Below are positions 39,272 to 50,070 of a DNA stretch of 64,000 bases, in pieces (position 1 is the first letter of the stretch; each line of letters starts with the position of its first letter). Source of the DNA: Aquiluna sp. (lineage in GTDB: Bacteria; Actinomycetota; Actinomycetes; Actinomycetales; Microbacteriaceae). The notes below the pieces were generated by a model. That model worked only from the letters and a program-made list of their open reading frames with translations, was not told where the DNA came from and did not search any database. The DNA lies in assembly GCA_018402685.1 (NCBI GenBank), contig JAGYIJ010000002.1, positions 1 to 64,000 on the forward strand, given 5' to 3'. The position numbers and the translations under genes are program-made.

Positions 39272-40249
39272 ATGGAAGCCCAAAGGCTTATGACAAAATC
39301 CGCCAACGATCTTCACCGCCCGGTCATGCTGGAGCGCACCATCGACTTGCTTAGACCTGCAATCGAGGGCAAAAAGGCGACCGTGGTGGACTGCACCCTA
39401 GGTCTTGGCGGTCACTCAGAAGCTCTGCTTTCTCAGTTCCCAGAGCTAACAGTCGTTGGTATTGACCGCGATGATGCCGCACTGGAGATTGCAAGCGAGC
39501 GCCTGAAGGACTTTGGCTCCAGGTTCGTGCCGGCAGCTGCGATCTATGACGAACTAACAGAAGTTTTGGCAATGCTTGAAATCGAGAGCGTTGAGGGCAT
39601 CTTGCTGGATCTCGGTGTCAGCTCAATGCAGCTGGACGAACCAGAGCGTGGCTTCAGCTACGCCCAGGATGCCCCTTTGGACATGAGGATGAACCAGGGC
39701 AGCGGTAAGACGGCTGCAGATTTGCTTGCCAGCCTGGATCACGGCCAGCTTGCAAGAATCTTCCGCGATTACGGAGAGGAGCGCTTTGCCTCCCAGGTCG
39801 CCCGCGAGATAGTAAACACCAGGGACGAGACTCCAATTGTTTCTAGCGGTCAGCTCAATGAAATCTTGGAACGGAGCATTCCCCAAGCACCTGGCAAGGC
39901 ATCCTCGCACCCCGGAAAGCGGGTCTATCAGGCGCTTCGCATCGCGGTCAATGACGAGCTTTCAACTCTCGAGCGCGCAATGCCTCAGGCTATCGATGCC
40001 CTCAGCATTGGCGGTCGCCTGGTGGTCATGAGCTACCACTCACTTGAAGACGGCATTGTCAAAAAGGCCTTGCAGCTAGCCGCCACATCATCCACTCCCA
40101 TCGAGATGCCCGTTGAATTGCCAGGAACATCACCGAGTCTGAAGATTTTGACCAAGGGCGTTGAACGCGCCACCGAGATTGAGCTTCACCAAAACCCAAG
40201 GGCGCAAAGCGCCAGGCTGCGCGCTGCTGAGAAGCTGGAGGTGCGCTGA
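39272..40249 (+). CDS. rsmH: 16S rRNA (cytosine(1402)-N(4))-methyltransferase; start could be 39290
   Basis: HRPVMLERTIDLLRP, VDCTLGLGGHSEALL, GILLDLGVSSMQLDEPERGFSY. Confidence 0.94.
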   Translation: MEAQRLMTKSANDLHRPVMLERTIDLLRPAIEGKKATVVDCTLGLGGHSEALLSQFPELTVVGIDRDDAALEIASERLKDFGSRFVPAAAIYDELTEVLAMLEIESVEGILLDLGVSSMQLDEPERGFSYAQDAPLDMRMNQGSGKTAADLLASLDHGQLARIFRDYGEERFASQVAREIVNTRDETPIVSSGQLNEILERSIPQAPGKASSHPGKRVYQALRIAVNDELSTLERAMPQAIDALSIGGRLVVMSYHSLEDGIVKKALQLAATSSTPIEMPVELPGTSPSLKILTKGVERATEIELHQNPRAQSARLRAAEKLEVR

Positions 40250-40767
40250 TGAGAGTATTCATGCTCAGCGCCCAGGAGGCCAGAAAACTTAGGCCCTCGA
40301 TGGTTTCGGCAATCGTATTTATCCTGGGACTGGTCGCGGTTTTTGCCCTGCAGCTGGGTTTGAACATGATGGTCACCCAGGATGCCTACGAGCTCCGTGC
40401 GCTGCAGGCACAAAAGCGAGATTTGGCAACCGACGTGCAGATCATTCAAGAGGAGGTGGCATCGCTTGGCTCTCCGCAGAACCTGGCTGACGCCGCCCAC
40501 CAATTGGGCATGGTGGCAAACCCATCATCGGTTTTGCTAGACATTCAAACAAACCGGGTCTTTGGTGAACCGACTCCGGCCGATGGCGAGAGCCTGGGTA
40601 TTGCAAGTGCGAACCTGGTCGCCAATTCGGCGCTTGGCTCGACCTCAAGGTTTATCACCGCTTCACTACTGGACGCCGAGCTGCTTGCTGGTGTTTCTAC
40701 CGAATCGAACACCGTGGCTGGCGTAACTTTGCAATCAGGACTAATTCCAGCTTCCCCAACCAGATAG
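40249..40767 (+). CDS. FtsL-like septum protein
   Basis: Position between rsmH and ftsI; single N-terminal TM followed by coiled segment. Confidence 0.7.
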   Translation: MRVFMLSAQEARKLRPSMVSAIVFILGLVAVFALQLGLNMMVTQDAYELRALQAQKRDLATDVQIIQEEVASLGSPQNLADAAHQLGMVANPSSVLLDIQTNRVFGEPTPADGESLGIASANLVANSALGSTSRFITASLLDAELLAGVSTESNTVAGVTLQSGLIPASPTR

Positions 40768-40774
40768 GTCAGCA

Positions 40775-42553
40775 ATGGGCGCGCACGCGAAATACTCAAG
40801 GCGATTGGGTATTTTCGCATTCATGCTGGTCGCGATGGTGATTGCTCTTGGCTTCAGACTGGTCGATTTTCAGGTGGTCAGGGCAGAGGAGATTCAGCAG
40901 GCCTCTCTTGATCGTCGCGAGGTAACAAGAACTTTGACGGCCCTTCGAGGCAACATCGTTGATTCCACAGGTCAGGTTTTGGCTAAAACAGTTTTTCGCT
41001 ATGACATTAACGCCGCTCCAAAAAACGTAGGGCCGGTTAGGACGCTGCGAGACGGCGTGATTGTCGAGCGGTCGGTAATGGACATTGCGCTTGAGCTTGC
41101 CCCACTTTTGGGTTTAGATCTCGATGATTTACTCAGCAGGTTAGATGGCGACACCGAGTATGTGAATTTGGCAAAACTTGTTGATGCCGATACCTACAAC
41201 CAGATTCGAGATATGAACGTGCCGTGGATATTCTCGGATCGATTCGCAGATCGGCTCTATCCAAACGGGGCGGTTGCCGGGAATCTACTTGGCTTTGTCG
41301 GTAGCGATGGCACCCCGCTTGCAGGTCTTGAGCGCCAATACAACACCTGCCTTGCGGGCGTGGATGGCCAGGAGACCTATGAGCGCAGCGCTGAGGGTGT
41401 GAAAATCCCAACCTCCAATGTCACTACCCAGCCCATCGAGGATGGCGGCACCCTAAATCTGACTATTGACTCCAACCTGCAGTTCTTTGCCCAGCAGGTC
41501 CTGGCCGACACGGTGAGCGAGCTGAATGCTGAGTGGGCATCGGCGGTTGTGATTGAGGTTGAAACCGGTCGGATCTTGGCTGCGGCCGAGGCTCCAAGCG
41601 TTGACCCCAATGATCCGGCTGCGGTTCCATCGGCTGACCGAGGCAGCAGGATCTTCCAGACCAGCTTTGAGCCTGGATCGATCATGAAATCGATCACGAC
41701 CGGCATGGTGCTGGACAGTGGTGTGGCAAACGAATTTGACACCGTGGAAGCGCCCGACAGGCTGTATCTAGATTTCAACAACGAATACATCAAGGACTCT
41801 TTTGATCACGAGGACTTCACCCTCTCGTTAGCCGGGGTGCTGCGCTACTCCTCAAACACCGGCATGACAGAGTTTGGTCGCCAGATCGATCGCGATGCGC
41901 GCGGTGACTACCTCGAGAAGTTCGGTTTTGGTGTTCCAACCAGCCTGCGCTTTGAGGGCGAGAGTGGCGGAATATTGCGCCCTGCGAGCCAGTGGGATGA
42001 GATGACCAACCTGACAACTCTGTTTGGTCAGGGCCTTGCAGTCACTCCGATTCAGATGGCCTATGCCTACCAGGCATTGGCCAATGGCGGGGTGAGGCTA
42101 GATCCGATTCTGGTGGATTCCTGCACCTCGGCGGATGGCACCGTTTACTACAAACCCAACCAGGTATCGACCAGGGTGATCTCCGAATCTGCTGCAAGGG
42201 TGAACCTTGAGGCTATGGAGAAGGTAGTTGAGTTTGGTGGTGTGGGAAAGACCGCTCGGATACCTGACTACCGGGTAGCCGGTAAGACCGGCACCGCGGA
42301 GATTAGCGAAAACGGTGTCTATTTGGACCAGTACGCAATCTCCTTCTACGGAGTCGCACCGGCAGAGAACCCCAAGTTCGTCGTGGGAGTGACTATCTAT
42401 AGACCGGTTGGGGTTTCAAACTCAGCCATGGCCACTCCGCCATTCAAGGCAATCATGCAGCAGGCCCTCAAGCACTACCGAGTTCCCCCCTCCACCACAG
42501 AGTCAAGAAACATCCCATCTAACCGATATGGCTTAGTCGATGAGAACGACTAG
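40775..42553 (+). CDS. ftsI: Penicillin-binding protein FtsI
   Basis: FEPGSIMKSITTGMVLD (SXXK), YSSNTGM (SXN), VAGKTGTAE (KTG). Confidence 0.94.
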   Translation: MGAHAKYSRRLGIFAFMLVAMVIALGFRLVDFQVVRAEEIQQASLDRREVTRTLTALRGNIVDSTGQVLAKTVFRYDINAAPKNVGPVRTLRDGVIVERSVMDIALELAPLLGLDLDDLLSRLDGDTEYVNLAKLVDADTYNQIRDMNVPWIFSDRFADRLYPNGAVAGNLLGFVGSDGTPLAGLERQYNTCLAGVDGQETYERSAEGVKIPTSNVTTQPIEDGGTLNLTIDSNLQFFAQQVLADTVSELNAEWASAVVIEVETGRILAAAEAPSVDPNDPAAVPSADRGSRIFQTSFEPGSIMKSITTGMVLDSGVANEFDTVEAPDRLYLDFNNEYIKDSFDHEDFTLSLAGVLRYSSNTGMTEFGRQIDRDARGDYLEKFGFGVPTSLRFEGESGGILRPASQWDEMTNLTTLFGQGLAVTPIQMAYAYQALANGGVRLDPILVDSCTSADGTVYYKPNQVSTRVISESAARVNLEAMEKVVEFGGVGKTARIPDYRVAGKTGTAEISENGVYLDQYAISFYGVAPAENPKFVVGVTIYRPVGVSNSAMATPPFKAIMQQALKHYRVPPSTTESRNIPSNRYGLVDEND

Positions 42554-43946
42554 CGAGCTTGCAGAGCAGTTTTCACTCGAGCTCACTGGCACTGCCACGC
42601 TCGAGATATCGGCCGTTTCAATAAACACCCAGCACCTCGGTGAAAACTCACTATTTATTGCTGTCCAAGGCGCGAACTCGCACGGTTTAGATCACCTAGA
42701 GGCTGCTATTGCCCAGGGCGCGGTTGCGGTTCTTAGCGATAAACAAGCCCAGCTCTCGATTCCCAGTTTGTATCACCCAAACCCAAGGGAAATCGCAGGT
42801 TTGGTAGCCAACGAGATCTACGAAACAGCTGATGCCAACATGCTGCTCTATGGAGTAACGGGAACCAACGGCAAAACCTCCACGGTCTACTTCCTTAGAG
42901 AGCTATTAGATGCACTGGGGCAATCCTCAGGTCTTATCTCATCGGCGTTCTCCAGGGTTGGTTCGAACTCGCTACCAGCTGATTTGACTACCCCTGAGGC
43001 CCCCAGAATCCATCAGCTGCTGTCCCAGATGCGTGATTCACAGCAGTTCAGCGCGGCCATCGAGGCATCGGCGCAGGGACTTTCTCGGCACAGGCTCGAT
43101 GGCCTTAGGTTCAGAATCGCTGGCTTCACCAACCTGTCGAGGGACCATCTAGATGACTACCAGGACATGGATCACTACCTAGGCGCCAAGGCCAAGTTGT
43201 TCAATGCTGACCTAACTGACAAGGCGGTTGTTTTCCTCGGTGATGAGTATTCACATTCGCTTTATGAGTCAATCTCGATTCCAAAGGTTGCTATCGGTAA
43301 GGAATATCAGTTCAGTTTTGACAACGGAATACTGATAATTTCAGGCAAGGCCGAGCTAAGCGCCAAGATCGCTATCTCTAGCCTGATGGCAAAGAACTTG
43401 GCCCTGGCAATTGTGATGCTTCTAGAGGATGGCTACGCCCCTGACAAGCTCGAGCGGGCTCTTGGCCTGATCGACACCTTTGTCCCCGGCCGCCTGCAGC
43501 GAGTGTCGATCAGTAAGCCGGCTGTTTTTGTTGACTACGCCCACACCCCGGCAGCGGTTGAGGCTAGTGCCAAAGAGCTTTCCAAAGAGTTTGATGAACT
43601 CACGATTGTGTTGGCGGCTTCTGGCAATCGGGACTCAGGTAAACGCCCCGAGATGGCTCAGGCAGCAGCACTGCATGCCAAGAGGATTATCGTCACCGAT
43701 CAGCACCCCAGAGACGAAGACCCCGCGCGCATCAGAAGCGAGTTAATCTCAGGCCTTCAAGGCTTTGACAACTTTGAAGAGGTTGCGGACCCGGGAGCTG
43801 CGATATCTCGCGCCATCGAACTGACACCAGAAAGCGGCGCGGTTTTGTGGTGTGGGCCGGGTCACCTAAAGTATCGCGAGATTCGTGGGCAAAAGATCGC
43901 CTTTGATGCCATTGGAATTGCCCGGAAGGCTTTGGGTGATGATTGA
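42540..43946 (+). CDS. murE: UDP-N-acetylmuramyl-tripeptide synthetase MurE
   Basis: [31 protein letters not shown], order in dcw cluster. Confidence 0.93.
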   Translation: MRTTSELAEQFSLELTGTATLEISAVSINTQHLGENSLFIAVQGANSHGLDHLEAAIAQGAVAVLSDKQAQLSIPSLYHPNPREIAGLVANEIYETADANMLLYGVTGTNGKTSTVYFLRELLDALGQSSGLISSAFSRVGSNSLPADLTTPEAPRIHQLLSQMRDSQQFSAAIEASAQGLSRHRLDGLRFRIAGFTNLSRDHLDDYQDMDHYLGAKAKLFNADLTDKAVVFLGDEYSHSLYESISIPKVAIGKEYQFSFDNGILIISGKAELSAKIAISSLMAKNLALAIVMLLEDGYAPDKLERALGLIDTFVPGRLQRVSISKPAVFVDYAHTPAAVEASAKELSKEFDELTIVLAASGNRDSGKRPEMAQAAALHAKRIIVTDQHPRDEDPARIRSELISGLQGFDNFEEVADPGAAISRAIELTPESGAVLWCGPGHLKYREIRGQKIAFDAIGIARKALGDD

Positions 43947-45324
43947 GCTAAGCCTTCTTGAGATAACCAAAGCCATTGGCGGAGAACTGGTCGTTGGTGA
44001 CCCCGGCAATGTTGTTAGTGGCAAGGTCTCGACCGACTCCAGGGAGCTCGGCGAGGGGGATATCTTCTTTGCCAAGCTTGGGGAAAATGATGATGGTCAC
44101 AGGTTTTTGCCCGAGGTTCAAAAAGCCGGGGTAGCGCTTGCGATTGTCTCTAAAGAACAACTAGATCTAGATTTGCCCCAGATCAAGGTCGCTGACACGG
44201 TTCAGGCGCTTTCGCTACTGGCTAGTCACGTGCTAGAAAAATTGCGCCCGGGCGGGCTTAAGGTGCTGGGGATTACCGGCTCTAACGGCAAGACCTCGAC
44301 CAAAAACATGCTGGCTCTGATGTTGAGCGAGATAGGCAAGACCTTGAGCCCCCAGGGCTCCTACAACAACGAGGTGGGGCTCCCGCTAACGGTGTTGAGA
44401 CTTGCCGAAGACACCCAGTACTTGATCTTGGAATATGGCGCAGCGGGATTGGGTTCGATTGCCAAGCTTGCGAAATGGACCAAGCCTGATGTGGCGGCGG
44501 TTCTGAAGGTCGGCATGGCCCATGCCGGAAACTTTGGGGGAGTGGAGAACACCGCCAAGATCAAGGCTGAACTTTTGCAGTTCAGCCCTGAGGTTGCGGT
44601 AATCAACGCAGATGATCCGGTCGTCTCTGGATTTTCACCCGAGGGCTCAGCGATTGTGGGTTTTGGTTTTGACCAAAGCGCGGCTATTCGAATCCAACGT
44701 GCGGAGATCGCCCTGAGTGGAACCAATGTGAAGTTGGAGATTTCTGGAAAGAGCTATCATGCGAATCTCAAGATCTTGGGCGAGCACCACGCCATGAATC
44801 TGGCCGCCGCTTTGGCTATGGCCAAAGCGGTTGGAATGGATATGCAGCAGGCAATTACTGCGGTCGAGAACCTTGATTATCCGGAGCGCTGGCGGATGCA
44901 GCTATCCGAGGCAGCCGGGGGCTACTGGGTCATAAACGATGCCTACAACGCATCCCCTGAATCGATGCGGGCAGCGCTGCAAACCCTTGCCACCATTGGG
45001 CGACAAGGGCATAGAACCATTGCGGTGTTGGGTCACATGGCGGAGTTGGGAGAGTACTCAACCGCAGAGCACGATCAGGTCGGAAGGCTGGTGGTGCGGT
45101 ACAACATCGACCAGCTCTATGCGGTGGGTGAGGGCTCGAAGCTGATTCACATGGGAGCCATGCAAGAGGGCAGCTGGGACGGCGAGAGTGAATATCACGA
45201 GACAATCAGCGCGGGTTTTGATGCAATCCGTGAAAAGCTAACCGCTGGTGATGTCGTGCTGGTGAAAGCCAGCAATTCGACGGGGCTGAGATTTCTTGGA
45301 GATGATTTGGCGGGCATGAAGTGA
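43939..45324 (+). CDS. murF: UDP-N-acetylmuramoyl-tripeptide-D-Ala-D-Ala ligase MurF
   Basis: [38 protein letters not shown] overlaps murE stop. Confidence 0.94.
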   Translation: MIELSLLEITKAIGGELVVGDPGNVVSGKVSTDSRELGEGDIFFAKLGENDDGHRFLPEVQKAGVALAIVSKEQLDLDLPQIKVADTVQALSLLASHVLEKLRPGGLKVLGITGSNGKTSTKNMLALMLSEIGKTLSPQGSYNNEVGLPLTVLRLAEDTQYLILEYGAAGLGSIAKLAKWTKPDVAAVLKVGMAHAGNFGGVENTAKIKAELLQFSPEVAVINADDPVVSGFSPEGSAIVGFGFDQSAAIRIQRAEIALSGTNVKLEISGKSYHANLKILGEHHAMNLAAALAMAKAVGMDMQQAITAVENLDYPERWRMQLSEAAGGYWVINDAYNASPESMRAALQTLATIGRQGHRTIAVLGHMAELGEYSTAEHDQVGRLVVRYNIDQLYAVGEGSKLIHMGAMQEGSWDGESEYHETISAGFDAIREKLTAGDVVLVKASNSTGLRFLGDDLAGMK

Positions 45325-46424
45325 GAGCGTTACTTGCAGCCGGGGGCATCTCGCTAGCGATAGCGCTTTTTGCCACGCCTGGGTTTATTGCAATCTTTAG
45401 AAAGCTGCAGTGGGGTCAGTTCATTCGAGACGATGGCCCCAAGGCTCACCACACCAAACGCGGAACCCCGACCATGGGTGGAATTGTCATTCTCTCGGCC
45501 GCGGTGATTGGTTATTTCTCTGGGAAATTCATAAACGGCGAGACCCCTTCGGCCTCGGCCCTGCTGGTTATCTTCATGATGCTTGGGCTTGGCCTGGTTG
45601 GATTCATTGACGACTTTTTGAAGGTTCGTAAGCAGCAGAGCCTTGGCCTTAGTGGCTGGGCCAAAATCGCCGGTCAGGGTGTGGTGGCGACCATTTTTGC
45701 CGTTTTGGCCCTGCAGTTTCCAAACCGTGATGGCCTAACGCCGGCATCAACACAAATATCACTGTTCCGTGATTTGCCTATCGACCTGTTTATTTGGGGC
45801 AGTGCCATTGGAATGGTTTTGTTTATTGCCTGGATCTACCTATTGGTGGCATCTGCTTCGAACGGTGTGAACATTGCCGATGGCTTAGATGGCTTGGCCT
45901 CGGGGAGTGCGATCTTTGCGATCGGCGCCTACGTCGTGATTGGGTTTTGGCAGTTCAACCAGTCCTGTCGCACGGTTACCGAGAATCTCGCCTCCTGTTA
46001 CGAGGTGAGGGACCCGCTCGATACCGCTGTGATTGCAGCCGCCATTGTGGGAGCCTGCGTGGGCTTTTTGTGGTGGAACACCTCACCCGCTCAGATCTTT
46101 ATGGGCGACACCGGTTCCCTGGGTCTTGGCGGCGCACTAGCAGCGCTTGCGGTCGTCTCCAGAACCGAGTTGCTACTTGTCCTAATTGGCGGCATCTTCG
46201 TAATCGTCACCGGTTCGGTTGTTATCCAGCGGGTGTTTTTCAAGATCACCAAGCGCCGCACCGGGGTCGGTAGGCGAGTGTTCCTGATGTCTCCGCTGCA
46301 TCACCACTTTGAACTCAAGGGCTGGGCCGAGATTACGGTCGTGGTCAGGTTCTGGATCATCGCGGCGCTTTGCGTGGTGGCGGGAATCGGTTTGTTCTAT
46401 GTCGAGTGGATCTACGGCATATGA
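45321..46424 (+). CDS. mraY: Phospho-N-acetylmuramoyl-pentapeptide-transferase
   Basis: [45 protein letters not shown]. Confidence 0.96.
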   Translation: MRALLAAGGISLAIALFATPGFIAIFRKLQWGQFIRDDGPKAHHTKRGTPTMGGIVILSAAVIGYFSGKFINGETPSASALLVIFMMLGLGLVGFIDDFLKVRKQQSLGLSGWAKIAGQGVVATIFAVLALQFPNRDGLTPASTQISLFRDLPIDLFIWGSAIGMVLFIAWIYLLVASASNGVNIADGLDGLASGSAIFAIGAYVVIGFWQFNQSCRTVTENLASCYEVRDPLDTAVIAAAIVGACVGFLWWNTSPAQIFMGDTGSLGLGGALAALAVVSRTELLLVLIGGIFVIVTGSVVIQRVFFKITKRRTGVGRRVFLMSPLHHHFELKGWAEITVVVRFWIIAALCVVAGIGLFYVEWIYGI

Positions 46425-47855
46425 CCCTTCCAGTTAGCTGGCATGGTCAGTGGCAGGGTCTTAGTGCAGTTGTTCTAGGCCTGGGTAAATCAGGTTTCTC
46501 AGTCGTTGACACCCTGGTCGAACTCGGGCGTCAGCACCACCGCAATCGCCCAAGAGGCAGAGCCTGAGATCAAAGACCTTGCAGAGCTAATCGGTGCCAA
46601 GGTCATCCTTGGCGAGGAATCAACGCTGCTAAAAGCACTTGAACCACTTCCTGACTTCGCGGTTGTGTCACCGGGGTTTAGCCCGAACCACCCGCTAGTG
46701 CAGGAGCTGCTAGCGCGCAAGATTCCGATCTACAGCGACATCGATTTAGCCTGGCGCTTGCGCGACAAGACCGACAGGGTGGCTCGTTGGCTCACCGTGA
46801 CTGGCACTAACGGCAAAACCACCACCTGCGAGCTCGTGGCTCACATGCTGAGAACGGGTGGCCAGAGGGCCGTGGCCTGCGGCAATATCGGCAACCCCAT
46901 TTTGGACATGATCCGAGATCCGGAGGGGTTTGATTTCCTGGTGGTGGAACTCTCTTCGTTCCAGCTTCACTACAGCCACGACTTTGAGGCGGAGGTGAGT
47001 GCGTTTTTGAACTTTGCCGAAGATCACCTCGATTGGCACGGTTCGCTAGATGACTACTTTGTTGCCAAATCCAAAATCTTCAATCAAACCAGCGGTGCGA
47101 TCGTGTTCAACGAGGAAGATGCCAAAACCTTTGACGCGGCCAAGGCCGCGGTGGTGCAGGAGGGCGCGCGAGGGGTGAGCTTCACCCTGGGCGTGCCCGG
47201 AAAGTCGATGGTGGGCTATGTCGAGGAATTTTTGGTTGACCGGGCCTTTTTGGCCGAGCGGGCAGATGCTGCTTTGGAAATCGCAGATCTTGATGACCTA
47301 GGGCAAATCGGAGAGATAACCATCCAACTGCGCCAAAACGTTGCAGCAGCAACCGCTTTGGCCAGAGCGGTTGATGTCCCTCCGGTAGTTATCAAGCAAG
47401 CAATCGCAAGCTTCCGACTTGCTCCGCATCGCCAGCAGCTGGTTGCGATCAGGGACGAGGTCAGGTTCGTTGACGACTCGAAGGCCACCAACGCTCATGC
47501 TGCAGCCGGCGCGCTGGCAAGCTTTGAGAGCGTGATCTGGATTGTCGGGGGACTACTCAAAGACGTCGACATCACACCGCTTGTCAAAAAGCACGCCTCA
47601 AGGCTCAAGGCCGCGGTTTTGATAGGTGCTGACACGTCTGAATTAGAGCGGCTTTTCTCCGAGGAACTGCCCCAATTGCCACTTAGAGTCATGACAGGTA
47701 AGCCAATGTCTCAGGTGGTGGTTGTGGCGGCGGAAATTGCAGCAGCGGGCGACACAGTTTTGCTGGCCCCGGCGGCGGCTTCGATGGATCAGTATCGCGA
47801 CTATGCAGACCGCGGAGAGCAGTTTCAAATGGCGGTACAGGGGCTTATGTCATGA
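46421..47855 (+). CDS. murD: UDP-N-acetylmuramoylalanine-D-glutamate ligase, frameshifted (+1) at 46526-46528
   Basis: [22 protein letters not shown] then [20 protein letters not shown] in another frame; [17 protein letters not shown]. Confidence 0.93.
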
Positions 47856-49000
47856 CCGATCTGAAAAGCGCACTCAAGCCCAAGTTTCGAGCCCAATCTA
47901 GGCAGTTCTTTTTGCTCTTGGCGCTAACCATTTTGACGATGTCGCTGGGGCTTGCGATGGTGGCATCTTCGAGTGCGGTGGATAGCTTCAAACAAAGCGG
48001 TGATGCCGGAGCACTGTTCTACCGGCAGCTGCTTTATGCGGGAATTGGTCTTGTTGGTCTGATAATTGCCTCGAATCTGCCGATGGTCTTTTATCGCAGG
48101 TTCGCAGCGGTGCTGATTCTTTCGACTCTCGGTTTGCAGGTGGCCACGGTCTTGTTTGGTGCCGATATCAATGGAAACCGAAACTGGTTGAGCCTTGGAC
48201 CAATCAGCATTCAACCATCCGAGTTTTTGAAGCTGGCAATGGTCATTGCCTTTGCCTATTGGCTATCTCAGCTCAGTGATGACCCAATTCGAAATCGGCA
48301 GATCTGGTTCCGAGTTTTGGCCTACTCGGCGGTGGGCTTGGTCCTGGTCGCCGTCTTGGGTCGCGACCTTGGAACCGGCGTTGTGATGGCGGTAATGCTT
48401 GGCTTTTTGTTCCTGTTTGCCGGCATGCCTTGGTCTTGGTGGTTGAGTATTGCTCTCGGTGGAGCGCTATTGGCGTTCGCACTGATTCAAGCCTCGCCCT
48501 CGAGGCGGATTCGATTTGATGCCTGGTTGAATCCCGACAGTGCCGATCCGCTCGGTGTGCGCTGGCAGTTCGAGCACGGCACCTGGGCGCTAGCATCGGG
48601 TGGAATCTTTGGAACCGGCCTGGGACGCTCAAAGCTCAAGTGGTCCTGGATTCCCGAGGTCGAAAACGACTTTATCTTTGCCATCATTGGTGAAGAGCTC
48701 GGGTTGGTTGGCGCAATGTTTGTCATTTTGCTGTTCTTCTCAATCGGTTTGACCATGTTCCACATCGCCAAAAACCAGACCAACCCCTTCAATCGCTACT
48801 TGGTAATTGGTGTGATGCTCTGGATTGTGATGCAGGCGTTTATCAACATCTCTGTGGTGTTAGGGCTGTTGCCGGTTCTAGGTGTTCCGCTGCCGTTGAT
48901 ATCGGCGGGAGGATCATCACTGATTGCGACCCTGGGGGCAATTGGTTTGGTGTTGGCGGTCGAACGGGACCGCGTTTTGCACCTTGGTCGACGCTCGTGA
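47852..49000 (+). CDS. ftsW: Lipid II polymerase / SEDS protein FtsW
   Basis: NRNWLSLGPISIQPSEFLKLAMVIAFA; multiple TM segments; GVPLPLISAGGSSLIA. Confidence 0.94.
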   Translation: MTDLKSALKPKFRAQSRQFFLLLALTILTMSLGLAMVASSSAVDSFKQSGDAGALFYRQLLYAGIGLVGLIIASNLPMVFYRRFAAVLILSTLGLQVATVLFGADINGNRNWLSLGPISIQPSEFLKLAMVIAFAYWLSQLSDDPIRNRQIWFRVLAYSAVGLVLVAVLGRDLGTGVVMAVMLGFLFLFAGMPWSWWLSIALGGALLAFALIQASPSRRIRFDAWLNPDSADPLGVRWQFEHGTWALASGGIFGTGLGRSKLKWSWIPEVENDFIFAIIGEELGLVGAMFVILLFFSIGLTMFHIAKNQTNPFNRYLVIGVMLWIVMQAFINISVVLGLLPVLGVPLPLISAGGSSLIATLGAIGLVLAVERDRVLHLGRRS

Positions 49001-50070
49001 GGTTTCTGCTAGCCGGTGGCGGCACTGGTGGTCACGTGAACCCCATGCTTGCGCTCGCTCAGCTGCTAAGGGCCGAGGGTCATGAGGTTTATTGCCTTGG
49101 CACCAATCAGGGCCTAGAAGCCAGGCTGGTGCCAGAGCGAGGCTTTGAGCTCAAGGTCATCTCCAGGTTGCCGCTTCCTAGAAAGCTGTCTTTTGCAGCC
49201 CTTTTGTTTCCCTTCCGGCTCCTCGGTCAGATCTTCAAAACCGTTGGCTATCTGCGGGCTCTGAAGATTGATTTCGTGGTCGGTTTTGGAGGCTATGTCT
49301 CACCTCCCGCCTACGTTGCTGCGTTTTTGACTCGCAAGCCCTTCGTGGTTCACGAGGCCAATGCCATTGCCGGCTATGCCAATCGACTCGGAGCCAAATT
49401 GGGCGGCAAGGTTGCAATTGCATTTCCAAATGCAAGCCTCAAGGGCACTTTGACCGGCATGCCGCTGCGGCAGGAGATTGTGGAGTCGGTTGCCGGCTAT
49501 GACAAGGGTCAGGCCAGGGTTGAGCTGGGCTTAGATCCGGTGCTTCCAACCCTGTTAGTGACTGGTGGATCGCTTGGTGCTAAGCGGATCAACGACACCA
49601 TCATTGGATCCTTAGAACAGCTGGGGGCTGCAGGTATTCAGGTGCTGCACATTGTTGGCGAGCGAGCCAATCTTCCCGAGGTCAGAGAGCCGGGGTATGT
49701 CCGAATGAACTACTGCACGCGCATGGATGCCGCGATAGCGGCTGCGAACCTGGCGGTTTCTCGGGCTGGTGCCTCGACGGTGAGCGAGTTCAGTGCCGCT
49801 GGGTTGCCAGCGGTTTATGTTCCCTACCCGGTCGGTAATGGTGAGCAGCGCCTAAACGCGGTGAGCGTCGTTGAGGCTGGTGGGGCCAAGTTGGTCTTAG
49901 ATCAGGACTTCACCCCCGACTTTGTCGCCGAAAAAGTGATTCCGATTCTTTCTCACGCTGCAACCTTGAACCAGATGGCGGCGGCGAGCAAGTCGGTGGG
50001 AATCCCCGACGCAACTCAGTTGCTGAGGGATTTGGTGCTAAAGACAATGGATACTAGAGCCCGTGATTAA
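48997..50070 (+). CDS. murG: N-acetylglucosaminyltransferase MurG
   Basis: RFLLAGGGTGGHVNPMLALAQLLR, VGFGGYVSPPAYVAA, TGGSLGAKRIN. Confidence 0.95.
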   Translation: MRFLLAGGGTGGHVNPMLALAQLLRAEGHEVYCLGTNQGLEARLVPERGFELKVISRLPLPRKLSFAALLFPFRLLGQIFKTVGYLRALKIDFVVGFGGYVSPPAYVAAFLTRKPFVVHEANAIAGYANRLGAKLGGKVAIAFPNASLKGTLTGMPLRQEIVESVAGYDKGQARVELGLDPVLPTLLVTGGSLGAKRINDTIIGSLEQLGAAGIQVLHIVGERANLPEVREPGYVRMNYCTRMDAAIAAANLAVSRAGASTVSEFSAAGLPAVYVPYPVGNGEQRLNAVSVVEAGGAKLVLDQDFTPDFVAEKVIPILSHAATLNQMAAASKSVGIPDATQLLRDLVLKTMDTRARD